Positions 34,060-44,013 are shown, counted from the first letter of the stretch. The stretch: DNA of 64,000 nucleotides from Pseudomonas asplenii (GCF_900105475.1 NZ_LT629777.1:3906001-3970000), one strand, 5' to 3'. Program-made: numbers and translations. The notes: generated from the letters alone by a model not told the origin.

Positions 34060-35382
34060 ATGAACAGCCATACCGAATACACTCGCCCCGCCCGTGAAAT
34101 CTACTCGCTGACCCAGGTGACCAAGGGCTTTGGCAAAGGCAAGGACGAACGACAAGTACTCAGTGACGTTGATCTGAACCTGCATGAAGGCGAAATCGTC
34201 GGTCTGCTGGGGCGCTCCGGTTCGGGCAAGTCGACGCTGCTGCGGATTATCGCCGGCCTGGTTCAGCCCACCTCCGGCGAAGTGCTCTACAACGGTGACC
34301 CGCTGAGCGGCCCGGCGAAAGGCGTGGCCATGGTGTTCCAGACATTCGCTCTGTTTCCCTGGCTGACCGTGCTGGAGAACGTTGAGGCCGGCTTGCAGGC
34401 ATTGCAGGTCGAGCCGAAGGAGGCACGCAAGCGCGCCTTGGCGGCGATCGACCTGATTGGCCTCGACGGCTTTGAGAACGCCTATCCACGCGAGCTGTCC
34501 GGTGGCATGCGCCAGCGGGTGGGCTTTGCCCGTGGGCTGGTGGTCAACCCGACCCTGTTGCTGATGGACGAGCCGTTCTCGGCCCTCGACGTACTCACCG
34601 CGGAAAACCTGCGTACCGACCTGCTGGAGCTGTGGAGCAGCGGGCAACTGCCGATCAAGTCGATCCTGATCGTCACGCATAACATTGAGGAAGCGGTGTT
34701 GATGTGCGACCGGATCCTGGTCCTGTCCTCGAACCCCGGGCGGGTCGTGGCGCAGATCAAGGTGCCGTTCGCCCATCCGCGTAACCGTCTCGACCCGATC
34801 TTTCGCAAGATGGTCGATGATATCTATGCGCTGATGACCGACCGGCGCAGCGCCGATGCCCATAGCGGCAAGCCCGAGCTGCAAATGGGCAGCCGTTTGC
34901 CGGAGGTACCGACTAACCTGATGGCCGGTCTGATCGAGGCGCTGGCGGCCGAGCCGTACCATGGGCGTGCGGGTTTGCCGAACGTGGCGGAGCGTTTGCT
35001 GCTGGAGGTTGACGATCTGTTCCCGGTAGCCGAGATGCTCGAACACCTGGGCTTTGCCGAGTTGCGCGGTGCCGACATTTCCCTGACCGAAGCGGGCAAG
35101 CGGTTTGCCGAAGACGGTACCCAGGAGCGCAAGGTGATGTTCGCCGACCACCTGCTGCGTCAGGTCCCGTTGGCGGCGCGTATTCGTCAGGTTTTGCAGG
35201 AGCGCCACGGGCACTGGGCACCGCGGGTACGTTTCGAGCAGGAGCTGGAGGATTACCTCAGCGAAGACTTCGTCGAGCAGACGCTGGAAAGTGTGATCAG
35301 TTGGGGGCGCTACGCCGAAATCTTCTCCTACAACGACGCAACTGAAATCTTCAGTCTGGAAGACGTCGAGGGCGAAAGCTGA
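34060..35382 (+). CDS. ABC transporter ATPase with C-terminal AAA-associated domain
   Basis: 440 residues. NitT/TauT-type nucleotide-binding domain (about 12-245): Walker A GRSGSGKST, Q-loop FQTFALFPW, signature LSGGMRQRV, Walker B LLLMDEPF and H-loop THNIEE. The C-terminal 150 residues match the AAA-associated domain PF09821 found on ATPases that partner with fused permeases. Co-transcribed with the permease at 32297. Confidence 0.9.
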   Translation: MNSHTEYTRPAREIYSLTQVTKGFGKGKDERQVLSDVDLNLHEGEIVGLLGRSGSGKSTLLRIIAGLVQPTSGEVLYNGDPLSGPAKGVAMVFQTFALFPWLTVLENVEAGLQALQVEPKEARKRALAAIDLIGLDGFENAYPRELSGGMRQRVGFARGLVVNPTLLLMDEPFSALDVLTAENLRTDLLELWSSGQLPIKSILIVTHNIEEAVLMCDRILVLSSNPGRVVAQIKVPFAHPRNRLDPIFRKMVDDIYALMTDRRSADAHSGKPELQMGSRLPEVPTNLMAGLIEALAAEPYHGRAGLPNVAERLLLEVDDLFPVAEMLEHLGFAELRGADISLTEAGKRFAEDGTQERKVMFADHLLRQVPLAARIRQVLQERHGHWAPRVRFEQELEDYLSEDFVEQTLESVISWGRYAEIFSYNDATEIFSLEDVEGES

Positions 35383-35399
35383 GGTTGTCAGCGCGCTTT

Positions 35400-35438
35400 G
35401 CCCGCAAGCTGGCTCCCGGTGGGGGCCAGCTTGCGGGC
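35400..35438. repeat. REP-like palindrome, possible terminator
   Basis: Perfect 14-bp arms gcccgcaagctggc / gccagcttgcgggc (35400-35413/35425-35438) around an 11-bp loop, just after the ABC operon. Typical of Pseudomonas REP elements. It may also stop transcription. Confidence 0.75.
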
Positions 35439-35491
35439 GACAACGCTGTACAGGAGCGGTCTAGCGCCGGCTGTTCCTACAAAAACAGCCT

Positions 35492-36070
35492 TCAGATATG
35501 CATCCAGGCCATCGACCCCAACACCACGCTTGCACCCACTGCAGTATAGGAAAGGCGCTTTAGCCATTCACGACGGGTCAGCAGGGTAATCGCCGCCAGC
35601 GAAATGGCGATCTGGATGGCGGTCATCGCCTGGGCCCAGCGGTGATGCTGGTGCAGCGCCTGCTCGGACTTGGCATCCCATTCGCGACTCTGCGCTTCCA
35701 GCCCCTCGGCCTTCTGGCGCACCACTTCCTTTTCCTTGCGGTAACGCTCGGCTTCGGCGTTGTAGTGCGCGGCATCCAGCCCTGGAATATGGCTGGCCAT
35801 TTCCGAGAGGTTCTGGCGGCTGGACTTGGCCTGGTAGTAGTTCCACTGGTTGGCGGCTTCGGTCTTGATGATGGCCGCGTTGTTCTTGTCCATCGCCGCT
35901 TCGCTTTCCGTGGAGCCCGCCTGGTAGCTGAGCATGGCGCCGAGGGTGGCCATGACGGCGGTCATCACCGCGATCCGGCTGGCAAAGCCGTCTCCTCGGG
36001 CGTGGGCATGCTCGGTGGTGTGTTCGACATGTTTTTCGTGAGGGCTGGGGACTTCGAAAGCTTCGCTCAT
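35492..36070 (-). CDS. DUF4337 membrane protein
   Basis: 192 residues. A His-rich N-terminus (HEKHVEHTTEHAHAR), TM helix about 31-50, a helical periplasmic or cytoplasmic domain with NQWNYYQAKSSRQ (the DUF4337 hallmark), and two C-terminal helices. Function unknown. It follows the pattern of conserved Pseudomonas genes and lies alone. Confidence 0.8.
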   Translation of the reverse strand: MSEAFEVPSPHEKHVEHTTEHAHARGDGFASRIAVMTAVMATLGAMLSYQAGSTESEAAMDKNNAAIIKTEAANQWNYYQAKSSRQNLSEMASHIPGLDAAHYNAEAERYRKEKEVVRQKAEGLEAQSREWDAKSEQALHQHHRWAQAMTAIQIAISLAAITLLTRREWLKRLSYTAVGASVVLGSMAWMHI

Positions 36071-36122
36071 AAACGCTGGTCTTGAGGTGAGAGGGGAGGC
36101 ACGGCAAGTCTGCAACAGCCGT

Positions 36123-36341
36123 TTAATCGCGCAGCATGCTCTCGCCGTATTCGCTGAAGCTGCTGCCCAGGTTACGGTTCATCGAGTCGCTTTCCTGGCT
36201 CAGGCGGGTGCTGCTGTTGTAGTGCTGCTGACAGCTGAGGGTCGAGCAGGCGCTGTTGTTGTGGGTGCTCATGTCCGACGAACAGGCGCCCAGCAGCAGG
36301 CTGCCCAGTAGCAGTGTGGCTTTGACGAGACTCGGTTTCAT
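36123..36341 (-). CDS. Small lipoprotein
   Basis: 72 residues with a lipoprotein signal peptide and lipobox LLLGAC (Cys about 20). The mature part is rich in Ser, Asn and Gln with one CSTLSC pair. Likely outer-membrane or periplasmic. Function unknown. Located 52 bases after the DUF4337 gene in the same direction. Confidence 0.7.
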   Translation of the reverse strand: MKPSLVKATLLLGSLLLGACSSDMSTHNNSACSTLSCQQHYNSSTRLSQESDSMNRNLGSSFSEYGESMLRD

Positions 36342-36393
36342 GGACGATTCCCCTGTGCTGACACATTTTGTAATTAATGCTTGGAGCATCTTA

Positions 36394-36486
36394 CGCCTTC
36401 GCCGGGGCGCCCTACATGAAATTTTCCGGACTGAGGCCGTGTCCGGCACTGCGGCTGTAGAGCCGGCGACGGGTATTGATCACGAG
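36394..36486 (-). pseudogene. Degenerate copy of the 3' end of the GNAT gene at 37238
   Basis: Aligns with 37219-37300: cgccttcgcc, ctacatgaaa/t, ctc/ttcgggg/a...ctgagg and gcggctgtagagc are shared. It would encode the last ~20 residues of the acetyltransferase (reading RLYSRSAG...LSPENFM with the stop), with no upstream part. It sits just after the LysE-type exporter gene. Confidence 0.7.
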
Positions 36487-36507
36487 CGCGGGTGTGGTCT
36501 CGACCTC

Positions 36508-37128
36508 TCAGGCCCTGCGTGCCATCAGCAGCACCGAGGCCGCCCCCGAGAGCAATACCGCACAGCCGCGATTGAACAGGCGCTTGCCCCGGGGTTCGGC
36601 GAACCAACGACGCATGTGGATGCCCATGTAGGCATAGGCACTGATGGCGATCCACTCCAGCATCAGGAACAGAGCACCCAGTACGGCGAACTGCGCAGAC
36701 ACGCTTTGGGCAGGGTCGACGAACTGTGGCAGGAAGGCGGTGAAGATCAGGATCGCCTTGGGGTTGCCTGCCGCCACCAGAAACTCCTGACGGGCGAGCG
36801 CGGGCAGGTTGGCCCGGGTGCTCTCAGTCTTGACCTCGGCATCCGGGCTGGCGCGCCAGAGCTGGATGGCGAGGTAGATCAGATAACCCGCGCCGAGGAT
36901 CTTGATGGCATGGAACAGCAGTTCCGACGTCTGCAGCACCAACGCCAGTCCCGCCGACGCCAGGGCGATCATCCCGGCAAAGGCCAGCAGGCGGCCGAGG
37001 CCGGCCAGGCAGGAAACCCGAAAGCCATAACGGGTCGAGTTGCTGACCGACAGCAGGTTGTTCGGGCCGGGAGCCATGTTCAGGGCAAAACACGCCGGGA
37101 TGAAGAGGATCAGGGTCGACAGGTCCAT
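36508..37128 (-). CDS. LysE/RhtB-family amino-acid exporter
   Basis: 206 residues, six membrane helices, with the RhtB hallmarks APGPNNLLSVSNSTRYG (20-36) and GNPKAILIFTAFLPQFV (about 120-136). Probably exports an amino acid or derivative across the inner membrane. The gene lies between the acetyltransferase gene and a decayed copy of that gene's 3' end. Confidence 0.9.
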   Translation of the reverse strand: MDLSTLILFIPACFALNMAPGPNNLLSVSNSTRYGFRVSCLAGLGRLLAFAGMIALASAGLALVLQTSELLFHAIKILGAGYLIYLAIQLWRASPDAEVKTESTRANLPALARQEFLVAAGNPKAILIFTAFLPQFVDPAQSVSAQFAVLGALFLMLEWIAISAYAYMGIHMRRWFAEPRGKRLFNRGCAVLLSGAASVLLMARRA

Positions 37129-37237
37129 GGCGCACTCCGGGCGCAGCAGGGGGAGGGACCGACAGTAACGCCAAATATCGGCCGGATGCCAGGGGTTTGA
37201 TGCTTGATCGCGTGTTGTGCGCCTTCGCCAGCCTGTG

Positions 37238-37798
37238 CTACATGAAACTCTCGGGGCTCAGGTAGCGTTCGGCGCTGAGGCTGTAGAGCAGGCTGTGGGG
37301 TTGGCCCGGAACATCGTCCAGTTCACCGTCGACAATCATTCGGGCGCGCTCCAGGGTACGGCGCGAGGGCAGGTTGTCCGGTCGTACCAGACCGATGACT
37401 TCGTTTCGCTCCAGGTGCCTGAAGGCCACGTCGAGGGCCGCCTCGACCATCTCGCTGGCGTAGCCCTTGCCCCAGGCGTCCACCGCAAAGCGGAAGTACA
37501 GGTTCAAGCCGGTTCGTGAACCGAAGGTGGCGTCCTGCAGTCCGCCGAATCCCAGCACGGTTTCCGGTTGCTCCCGGTCGCAGACGGCCCAATAACCGAA
37601 GCCTTTGTCCTTCCAGTGTTCGACCCAGTGAAACAGGTTGCTGCTGGTGGTCTCCAGGGACGCCGGGCCCTTGGGGTTGAAACGATTGGTTTGTGGGTCG
37701 CCATGAATGGCCTGGGCGACCTTGAGGTCGTCCGCCCGCACCGGGCGCAGCAGCAGACGGTGGGTGTGGATGACGGGAACGGGTGTGGACAGTGACAT
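37238..37798 (-). CDS. GNAT-family N-acetyltransferase (RimJ/RimL-like)
   Basis: 186 residues. Opening HTHRLLLRPVRADDL is typical of the RimJ/RimL branch. The acetyl-CoA loop region is WGKGYASEMVEAAL at about 108-121. It may acetylate an amino acid, antibiotic or protein N-terminus. Substrate unknown. Confidence 0.85.
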   Translation of the reverse strand: MSLSTPVPVIHTHRLLLRPVRADDLKVAQAIHGDPQTNRFNPKGPASLETTSSNLFHWVEHWKDKGFGYWAVCDREQPETVLGFGGLQDATFGSRTGLNLYFRFAVDAWGKGYASEMVEAALDVAFRHLERNEVIGLVRPDNLPSRRTLERARMIVDGELDDVPGQPHSLLYSLSAERYLSPESFM

Positions 37799-37923
37799 GT
37801 GCGGTGTTCCTCCGGCGGCAGAAGCTGAGCCGGATAATGCGCCGCCAGGGGAGTTTTCTTCAATACGTCACGCAGGCGGCTGGGTACCGTGCATCTCATC
37901 TTCACCCTAGAGAGACGTATCCG

Positions 37924-38511
37924 ATGAGTGTTCTGCTTTCCATGGCCGCCTTTGCGCTGGCTTCGTCCATCACCCCAGGCCCGGTCAATATCGTCGCCTT
38001 GAGTGCCGGTGCGCAGTTCGGCCTGCGTGCCAGCCTGCGGCATGTCACGGGGGCCACGCTGGGTTTCACCCTGCTGCTGGTGTTGATCGGCCTCGGCCTG
38101 CATGAGCTGTTGCTGCGGGTACCGGTGCTGACGCGGGGTATTCAGCTCGGCGGTGTGGCGTTTCTCGTGTACATGGCCTGGAAGCTGGCCATGGATGACG
38201 GTTCGCTCAATGCCGGCCAGTCCGGAAAGCGCCCGACCCTGACCCTCGGCGCCGTGATGCAGTGGCTCAACCCCAAGGCCTGGCTGGCCTGCGTCGCCGG
38301 TATGGGCGCGTTTGCCGCCAATGGCGATACGCGGGTGGTGTTGGAGTTTGCCCTGATCTATTTCGTGATCTGCTACGGCTCGATTGCCTGCTGGGCCTTT
38401 GCCGGCACCTTCTTGCGCCGCTACCTGGAAAATCCTCGGGGGATGCGCCTGTTCAATCGGCTGATGGCCTTGTTGCTGGTACTCAGCGCGGCCTACCTGA
38501 TGCTGCCTTGA
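37924..38511 (+). CDS. LysE/RhtB-family exporter 2
   Basis: 195 residues, six helices, with TPGPVNIVALSAGAQFGL (20-37) and LNPKAWLACVAGMGAF (about 115-130). Start ATG 37924 follows GAGAGACG. It is convergent with the AraC gene 6 bases away, which is a common pairing in which the AraC protein controls a LysE exporter. Confidence 0.88.
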   Translation: MSVLLSMAAFALASSITPGPVNIVALSAGAQFGLRASLRHVTGATLGFTLLLVLIGLGLHELLLRVPVLTRGIQLGGVAFLVYMAWKLAMDDGSLNAGQSGKRPTLTLGAVMQWLNPKAWLACVAGMGAFAANGDTRVVLEFALIYFVICYGSIACWAFAGTFLRRYLENPRGMRLFNRLMALLLVLSAAYLMLP

Positions 38512-38517
38512 GGACGC

Positions 38518-39387
38518 TCAGCCGCGATACTGACCCGGCGTCGCAGCCAGGTGCTGCTTGAAAGCCCGCTGGAAGTGCGCCTGGTCGGCGAAGCCGGCCT
38601 CCAGCGCGACCTCGGCGATCAGCCGGCCGCGCCGCAATTGGTTACGCGCGTACTGGATGCGGCGGTTGACCAGGAAGGCGTGGGGCGTCATCCCGTAATA
38701 CTGCTTGAAGGCCCGGGTCAGGTAGGACGCCGAGAGCTGTGCGGCCTGGCAGATGTCCTCCAGTTTCAGCGCTTCGGTGCAATGCTTGTGGATGTAGGCT
38801 GCGGCCCGCTCCAGCTTCTGGTTGATCTCGCGGACCGGGATCGGCGCCGGGTTCAGCCGGTGTTGCAGCAGAGTGAAGAACTCGATGATCGCGCACTGTT
38901 TTTCCAGATGCGCGAGGTCGTCGTCCACCAGTTGCTCGTAGAGTGCATTCAAGCCTTGGTAAAGCAGTGGATCTTGGCTGTGGGCGGCCGAGAACCGACG
39001 AAAGTCCAGTTCCGGGCTGAAGCCCAGTTCGTGTTGCAGCGCAGTCAGCCAGGGCGTCTCGACATAGAACATGCGATAGGCCCAGGGCTGGTCGTCGATG
39101 GGGTTGCAGGCGTGCACTTCACCGGGGTTCATCAGCACCACGGTGCCGGCTTCGACCTGCCATTGCTGCTGTTCGTTGATATAGGTACTGCGCCCGTGAG
39201 TGATTGCGCCGATGGAAAAATGCTCATGGGAATGCCGGGAGTAGCAGACCTGGCGACCATCCTGGATCGACCGGGCCTCGATGAACGGCAGCGCCGCATC
39301 GCGCCAGAAGTAGGGGGCCGTGTCATCCGGGTGGGCGGTGGTCGATCTGCGCATGCTCGGTTCCATTGGGTCGGGCGTTCGGGTCAT
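38518..39387 (-). CDS. AraC-family regulator
   Basis: 289 residues: N-terminal cupin ligand-binding domain (about 20-160, HSHEHFSIGAITHG, MNPGEVHAC), and two C-terminal AraC HTH motifs (190-289, CQAAQLSASYLTRAFKQYYGMTPHAFL and AGFADQAHFQRAFK). ATG 39387 has AGGAG 7 bases upstream. Likely regulates the convergent LysE exporter. Confidence 0.88.
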   Translation of the reverse strand: MTRTPDPMEPSMRRSTTAHPDDTAPYFWRDAALPFIEARSIQDGRQVCYSRHSHEHFSIGAITHGRSTYINEQQQWQVEAGTVVLMNPGEVHACNPIDDQPWAYRMFYVETPWLTALQHELGFSPELDFRRFSAAHSQDPLLYQGLNALYEQLVDDDLAHLEKQCAIIEFFTLLQHRLNPAPIPVREINQKLERAAAYIHKHCTEALKLEDICQAAQLSASYLTRAFKQYYGMTPHAFLVNRRIQYARNQLRRGRLIAEVALEAGFADQAHFQRAFKQHLAATPGQYRG

Positions 39388-39397
39388 GCACATGCTC

Positions 39398-41839
39398 CTA
39401 CAGTAGCGCCGGTCTTTCCAGTGCCTGCCAGGCGTGGGCATCGTCGGCGTCGCTGCGGGTCAGCCAGAGTTCGCCATGGCGCTCCAGCGGTTCGGCATGC
39501 CATTGCAATACGTGCTTGAGGTCGATCTGCACCCGTTGGCCAGGGTCCGAGCCGTCGCGCAGGTCCCAGTCGTTTTCGAATTGACGCAGGTGCAGGGTGT
39601 CGCCGATAAAATCGATGAACTGGGGCCGGTTGCCCAGCCAGTCCGGGGCGATGCGCAGGGTGCGGGCTTCGACGTCGAGCAGCAGAAGTTTCCAGGCTCG
39701 CCGGCCGTACTCGAAATCCGGATGCTCCACATAGAGCCGGGTCAGTGCCAGATATCGGCCCTTGGGCGACCAGATCATTGATGGGGCGAGGTTGGACAGT
39801 GCGCAGCCGGAGGTGGTCAGCAGGTGTCCGCCCAGACGTGAGATCTGCCCACGCAGCAGGTCGTCGCCGTATTCGGTGGTGCTGCCGAACAGCCAGGCGG
39901 CGTCCAGGCCGGTTGGTGCGGGCTGGATGAACTCGCCTTCGGCGGTGGCGAGTTGCGGCTGGTTGACCACGCGCCAGGCGTGTTGTGTTTCAAGGCGGTC
40001 GTCGCCGAGTTTGAGCTGGCGTGTTTCATAGTAGAGGCGCGAGTCTTCGCGATAACGACAGAACTCGCCGGCCTCGGTTGCCGGTGGTGCCGGTTCGGTG
40101 AAGCGGCGCAGGGGTGTGCCGGCGTCATCCCGGGGCAGCCGCCCGACGACCTCGGCGACGCTGAGCAGTCGGTCGCGAAAATTCACCAGTCCGGCGACCC
40201 GCAACGGCGGACTGTCGAACAGGCGACGGTTGCCGACATCGACCACCACCACCCGGTCCGGCAAGGCTTCAGCGCCGGTAAAGGGCACCAGCGCCAGGTA
40301 TTTCCCGTCGTCGCTGACCCGGTGATCCAACTGCCATAGACTGGGCAGCTCCCAGTCGGCCAAGTGGCAGCGGTAGCCGCTGACATCCTCTTCGTTATCG
40401 CAGGCCCAACTGAAGCGGGCGCGGTTGCCATCCTGGAGCGGGGCGGACTCGATCTGTACCGAGCTAGCCTGCCCATCGTTTTCCAATGGCAGCGCGAGGA
40501 GTACACGTGCACGGGGCCAGTCGGCATCCAGTTCGCGGCCGAGCGGATCGTGGCCGACGAGGATTTCCGAGTCGCTGTGAATGTTGTGCAACTGATAGCC
40601 GAAGCGGCCGTTGTCGGGCTGGTTCAACGGCAGGTAGCTGTCCAGCCGAACGAACTGCGCGTCCAGTGCCACCGGGTCGCTCCAGTAGCCGGAAGGGCTG
40701 CGATCGTTGGCGCTCCAGGGCGTACGCAAGGCGCGCCAGCCCTGGCCTTGCTGCCACAGCCAGAGGCCACGGGTTGGCCTGGCCGGCGCCTCGGCACCCG
40801 TGGCGACACAGACCAGCCGTTGGCTGTCCTCGCTCCACACCGGCGTCGTGTCGGCCTTGATCAGCAGCGGCGTCGGTTCGTCATCCAGACTCAGGCGGTA
40901 ATCCGGGTGCGACAGCGCGCCAAGGGGTTGCTCCAGTTGTCGCAGGCTGTCGGGCAGGCTGAGTTGGCCTTCCAGCAGATGACGGCCGTCGGGGGAGCGC
41001 TGTTCGATCTGCTGGCGAGCCAGGCTTTGTTGCCAATAACCGGGCTCGAGCCAGAGGTCGCCGATGGGCAGCAGGTCCACCCGTTGGGCCGCCTTGAGCA
41101 GGCTTTCCAGATCGACCTGTTCGGTACGGTTCTCCACCAGCGGGCTGTGGCGTCCGCTGAGGCCCTGTTCGTTGAAGGTATCCAGCTCCCAGAATCGTTC
41201 GTCGTCGCAGCGATAGAGTTGGTGCTGGAGCCGGTCGAGAATCACCAGTCCCCAGCTCTGGCGCGACGGCACCGGCGCGGCGAAATAGCGACCGTCACTG
41301 GAAAAACGTGCCGAAGAGCCCAGCCCTTCGAGCAGTACGCCATCGGGAAACAGATAGTCGCAGGTGACGGGGCCGCCCATGGCGATTTCGCTGTGGTTGA
41401 ACACCCGGATCGGCTCGCCCTCGGGCGTCTGGCTCGGCTCCTGGCCACCCCAGGCACTTCGGCCGGTGCTGGCGGCGTTGGGCGGAGCCAGTCCGAGTCG
41501 GCGTTCCCAGAGACTGACGCAGGCCAGTCCAGGGAAAATGGTCAGGCAGGCTGCGGCGATATCCCAGTAATCGGGCAGCGCGCGCCCCAGGCTGAAACCC
41601 AGGCCGAACACTGCCGAGATCATCAGGCGGGCCGCGCCGCGTCCGCCCTTCAGCCAACCGGCGAGTGCGCACAGCCACATGCCCGCCGCAGCGGCCAGTA
41701 CCACCGAGAACGCCCAGTGCGGCGGCAGGGTGGTCACCAGGAAAATCGGCACCCCCAGCACCAGCAATTGCCAGATCAGTTCCAGCAATAGACGGCCGAT
41801 GCTCTTGGGGGCGTTGCTTTCGTCGTGGACGGCGTTCAA
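39398..41839 (-). CDS. Large membrane protein of unknown function
   Basis: About 813 residues from a TTG at 41839 (RBS AGGA, 7 bases upstream). Longer forms start in low-quality sequence. Four hydrophobic helices fill residues 15-110. The rest is beta-rich with many Trp/Asp repeats (DGRYFAAPVPSRQSWGLVILDRLQ, DDGKYLALVPFTGAEALPDRVVVVDV, KGRYLALTRLYVEH...RAWKLLLLDVEA), which suggests a beta-propeller-like fold with YLALxxxxxDG units. No family recognised. It is close behind the AraC gene in the same direction. Confidence 0.8.
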   Translation of the reverse strand: MNAVHDESNAPKSIGRLLLELIWQLLVLGVPIFLVTTLPPHWAFSVVLAAAAGMWLCALAGWLKGGRGAARLMISAVFGLGFSLGRALPDYWDIAAACLTIFPGLACVSLWERRLGLAPPNAASTGRSAWGGQEPSQTPEGEPIRVFNHSEIAMGGPVTCDYLFPDGVLLEGLGSSARFSSDGRYFAAPVPSRQSWGLVILDRLQHQLYRCDDERFWELDTFNEQGLSGRHSPLVENRTEQVDLESLLKAAQRVDLLPIGDLWLEPGYWQQSLARQQIEQRSPDGRHLLEGQLSLPDSLRQLEQPLGALSHPDYRLSLDDEPTPLLIKADTTPVWSEDSQRLVCVATGAEAPARPTRGLWLWQQGQGWRALRTPWSANDRSPSGYWSDPVALDAQFVRLDSYLPLNQPDNGRFGYQLHNIHSDSEILVGHDPLGRELDADWPRARVLLALPLENDGQASSVQIESAPLQDGNRARFSWACDNEEDVSGYRCHLADWELPSLWQLDHRVSDDGKYLALVPFTGAEALPDRVVVVDVGNRRLFDSPPLRVAGLVNFRDRLLSVAEVVGRLPRDDAGTPLRRFTEPAPPATEAGEFCRYREDSRLYYETRQLKLGDDRLETQHAWRVVNQPQLATAEGEFIQPAPTGLDAAWLFGSTTEYGDDLLRGQISRLGGHLLTTSGCALSNLAPSMIWSPKGRYLALTRLYVEHPDFEYGRRAWKLLLLDVEARTLRIAPDWLGNRPQFIDFIGDTLHLRQFENDWDLRDGSDPGQRVQIDLKHVLQWHAEPLERHGELWLTRSDADDAHAWQALERPALL

Positions 41840-42070
41840 GGGGACATCCTGCTGGGTGATGGCGAGTGCCAAGTATGACGTTTCGCGTCGGTGACGCACC
41901 TTGATCGGTGCCGGGTTGTGCGGCCGGTCACAAGCTTCGCAAGCGGTTGCCGATGGGCAGGTGTTGGCCCGCTTCGGCATGAGAACACCGAGAAATTTGT
42001 GCGGTCCATAGCGTTATACAGGCCTATTTATTGTCTACGCTTGCAGGAATGCCAGCCTGGGGAATCTGTG

Positions 42071-43042
42071 ATGCTAGCGCCGAAAAAACCTGAAAATGAA
42101 ACGGCTCGTGTAGAGAAGCTGCGTTCGCTGAATATCCTCGACACGCCCCCCGAGGAGCGTTTTGACCGTCTGACCCGTCTGGCCAAGCGCCTGTTCGATG
42201 TGCCTATCGCACTGGTCAGCCTGGTGGATGAGAACCGACAATGGTTCAAGTCCTGTGTCGGCTTGACGACCAGCGAGATGCCACGTGATACCTCTTTTTG
42301 CGGACACGCGATTCTCGGCGATCAGGTGCTGATGATTCCGAACGCAGAGAGCGACGAGCGGTTCCATGACAACCCCTTGGTCACCGGCGCCCCGGGCATC
42401 CGTTTTTATGCCGGTTGCCCGCTGACGGTGGGGGACGGCAACAAGCTGGGCACCTTGTGCCTGATCGATACCAGGCCGCGAACCCTGGATGACGAGGAGC
42501 GTTCGTTGCTGGCCGATCTGGCGCAAATGGCCGAACAGGAGCTGGTGGCGGTCCAGATGGCGACCATGGACGAATTGACCCTGTTGTCCAACCGTCGTGG
42601 TTTCGAAGCGCTGGCGAGCCAGGGGCTGAGCGTGTGCAAGCGCATGGGCAGGCCGGCTTCGCTGCTGTTTTTCGACCTCAACGATTTCAAGCAGATCAAC
42701 GATGTGTTCGGTCACGCCGAAGGCGACCTGGCGTTGAAAAACTTCGCCGAAGTGCTGAGCATCGTATTTCGCGAGAGTGATGTGATCGGGCGGATGGGGG
42801 GCGACGAGTTCGTGGTGTTGCTGACCGGCTCCGATCATGTGCAGATCGAGATGATCATGGCGCGGCTGCGTCACACTCTGGCCGAGCGCAACTCAGGGCT
42901 GAAGCGGGGTTATGACATTCGCTTCAGCGTTGGGCAGATCGAATATGACCCGCAACGCCATGATTCGATCGCAAGCCTGCTGGCGGACGCCGACAAGGCG
43001 ATGTACGCCCATAAACAGGCACTCAAACGCCAACGCGGTTGA
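42071..43042 (+). CDS. GAF-GGDEF diguanylate cyclase
   Basis: 323 residues. GAF domain (about 20-155, LAKRLFDVPIALVSLVDENRQWFKS) and GGDEF domain (160-320) with an intact RMGGDEFVVLL active site. No RxxD inhibitory site is evident at the usual place. It should make c-di-GMP in response to a small ligand or redox signal. ATG 42071 follows GGGGAATCTGTG. Hairpin ggcccgg/ccgggcc follows the stop. Confidence 0.9.
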   Translation: MLAPKKPENETARVEKLRSLNILDTPPEERFDRLTRLAKRLFDVPIALVSLVDENRQWFKSCVGLTTSEMPRDTSFCGHAILGDQVLMIPNAESDERFHDNPLVTGAPGIRFYAGCPLTVGDGNKLGTLCLIDTRPRTLDDEERSLLADLAQMAEQELVAVQMATMDELTLLSNRRGFEALASQGLSVCKRMGRPASLLFFDLNDFKQINDVFGHAEGDLALKNFAEVLSIVFRESDVIGRMGGDEFVVLLTGSDHVQIEMIMARLRHTLAERNSGLKRGYDIRFSVGQIEYDPQRHDSIASLLADADKAMYAHKQALKRQRG

Positions 43043-43077
43043 GCGTGGCCCGGTAAGCCGGGCCGGTTCCAGCGGGG

Positions 43078-44013
43078 TTACTTTGCGGCCTGTTCACCCG
43101 CCTGGCGGCTCTTCAGGTTCTTGTCGCTCTTGTAGCGCAGGGCCACGTCCGGCACGCTGCCGCCCTTGCCGGTTTCAACCCAGTTGCGGATCCGGCTGGC
43201 ATCGGCGAAGTGTGTGTATTTGCCGAACGCATCAAGAATCACCAAAGCGACCGGGCGATGCCCCATCTCGGTGACCAGCACCAGGCAGTGGCCGGCCTGG
43301 TTGGTGAAACCGGTCTTGGTGATCTTGATATTCCAGCTGTCCTTGTTGACCAGATGGTCGGTGTTGCGAAAGCCCAGGGTGTAATTAGGCTTGCGGAACG
43401 CCACGGTCTTTTCCTTGGTGGTGCTCAACTCGCTCAGCATCGGGTAGTGCCTGGCGGCCATCAGCAGCTTGCTGAGGTCGCGCGCGGTGGAAACGTTGTG
43501 GATCGACAGCCCGGTCGGTTCGACGTAGTGGGTGTTGATCATGCCCAGCGACCTGGCCTTGGCGTTCATCGCCGCGATGAACGCCGGGTAACCGCCAGGG
43601 TAATGGTGAGCCAGGGTAGCGGCCGCACGGTTTTCGGACGACATCAGGGCGATCAGCATCATCTCCTTGCGGGGCAGCTCGCTACCGAGCTTGACGCGGG
43701 AGAACACGCCTTTCATTTCCGGTGTATCGCTGATGTTCACTGCGATGTACTGGTCCATCGGCAGCTTGGCATCGAGCACGACCATGGCGGTCATCAGCTT
43801 GGTGACCGAAGCGATCGGCACCACCACGTCGGGGTTGCTCGAGTACAGGGTCTTGTTGGTCTGCAGATCGATCAGCAGGGCACTGCCGGAGGCAACTTGC
43901 AGGTGACTGGTATCACGAGGGGCCTGGGTGGTTTCACGCGCCTCGACGACAGTGGGAACGACGGTGCCGGCCAGAACAAAAAAAAGGCCGAGAATGGAAT
44001 GACGAATATTCAC
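43078..44013 (-). CDS. pbpG: D-alanyl-D-alanine endopeptidase PBP7
   Basis: 311 residues from GTG 44013. Signal peptide ([24 protein letters not shown]), then the S11 peptidase domain with SxxK (ASVTKLM), SxN (SSENRAA) and KTG (ITKTGFT). Periplasmic enzyme that cuts D-Ala-mDAP cross-links of peptidoglycan. The C-terminal tail is Lys/Arg-rich and short, as in PbpG. Confidence 0.9.
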   Translation of the reverse strand: MNIRHSILGLFFVLAGTVVPTVVEARETTQAPRDTSHLQVASGSALLIDLQTNKTLYSSNPDVVVPIASVTKLMTAMVVLDAKLPMDQYIAVNISDTPEMKGVFSRVKLGSELPRKEMMLIALMSSENRAAATLAHHYPGGYPAFIAAMNAKARSLGMINTHYVEPTGLSIHNVSTARDLSKLLMAARHYPMLSELSTTKEKTVAFRKPNYTLGFRNTDHLVNKDSWNIKITKTGFTNQAGHCLVLVTEMGHRPVALVILDAFGKYTHFADASRIRNWVETGKGGSVPDVALRYKSDKNLKSRQAGEQAAK

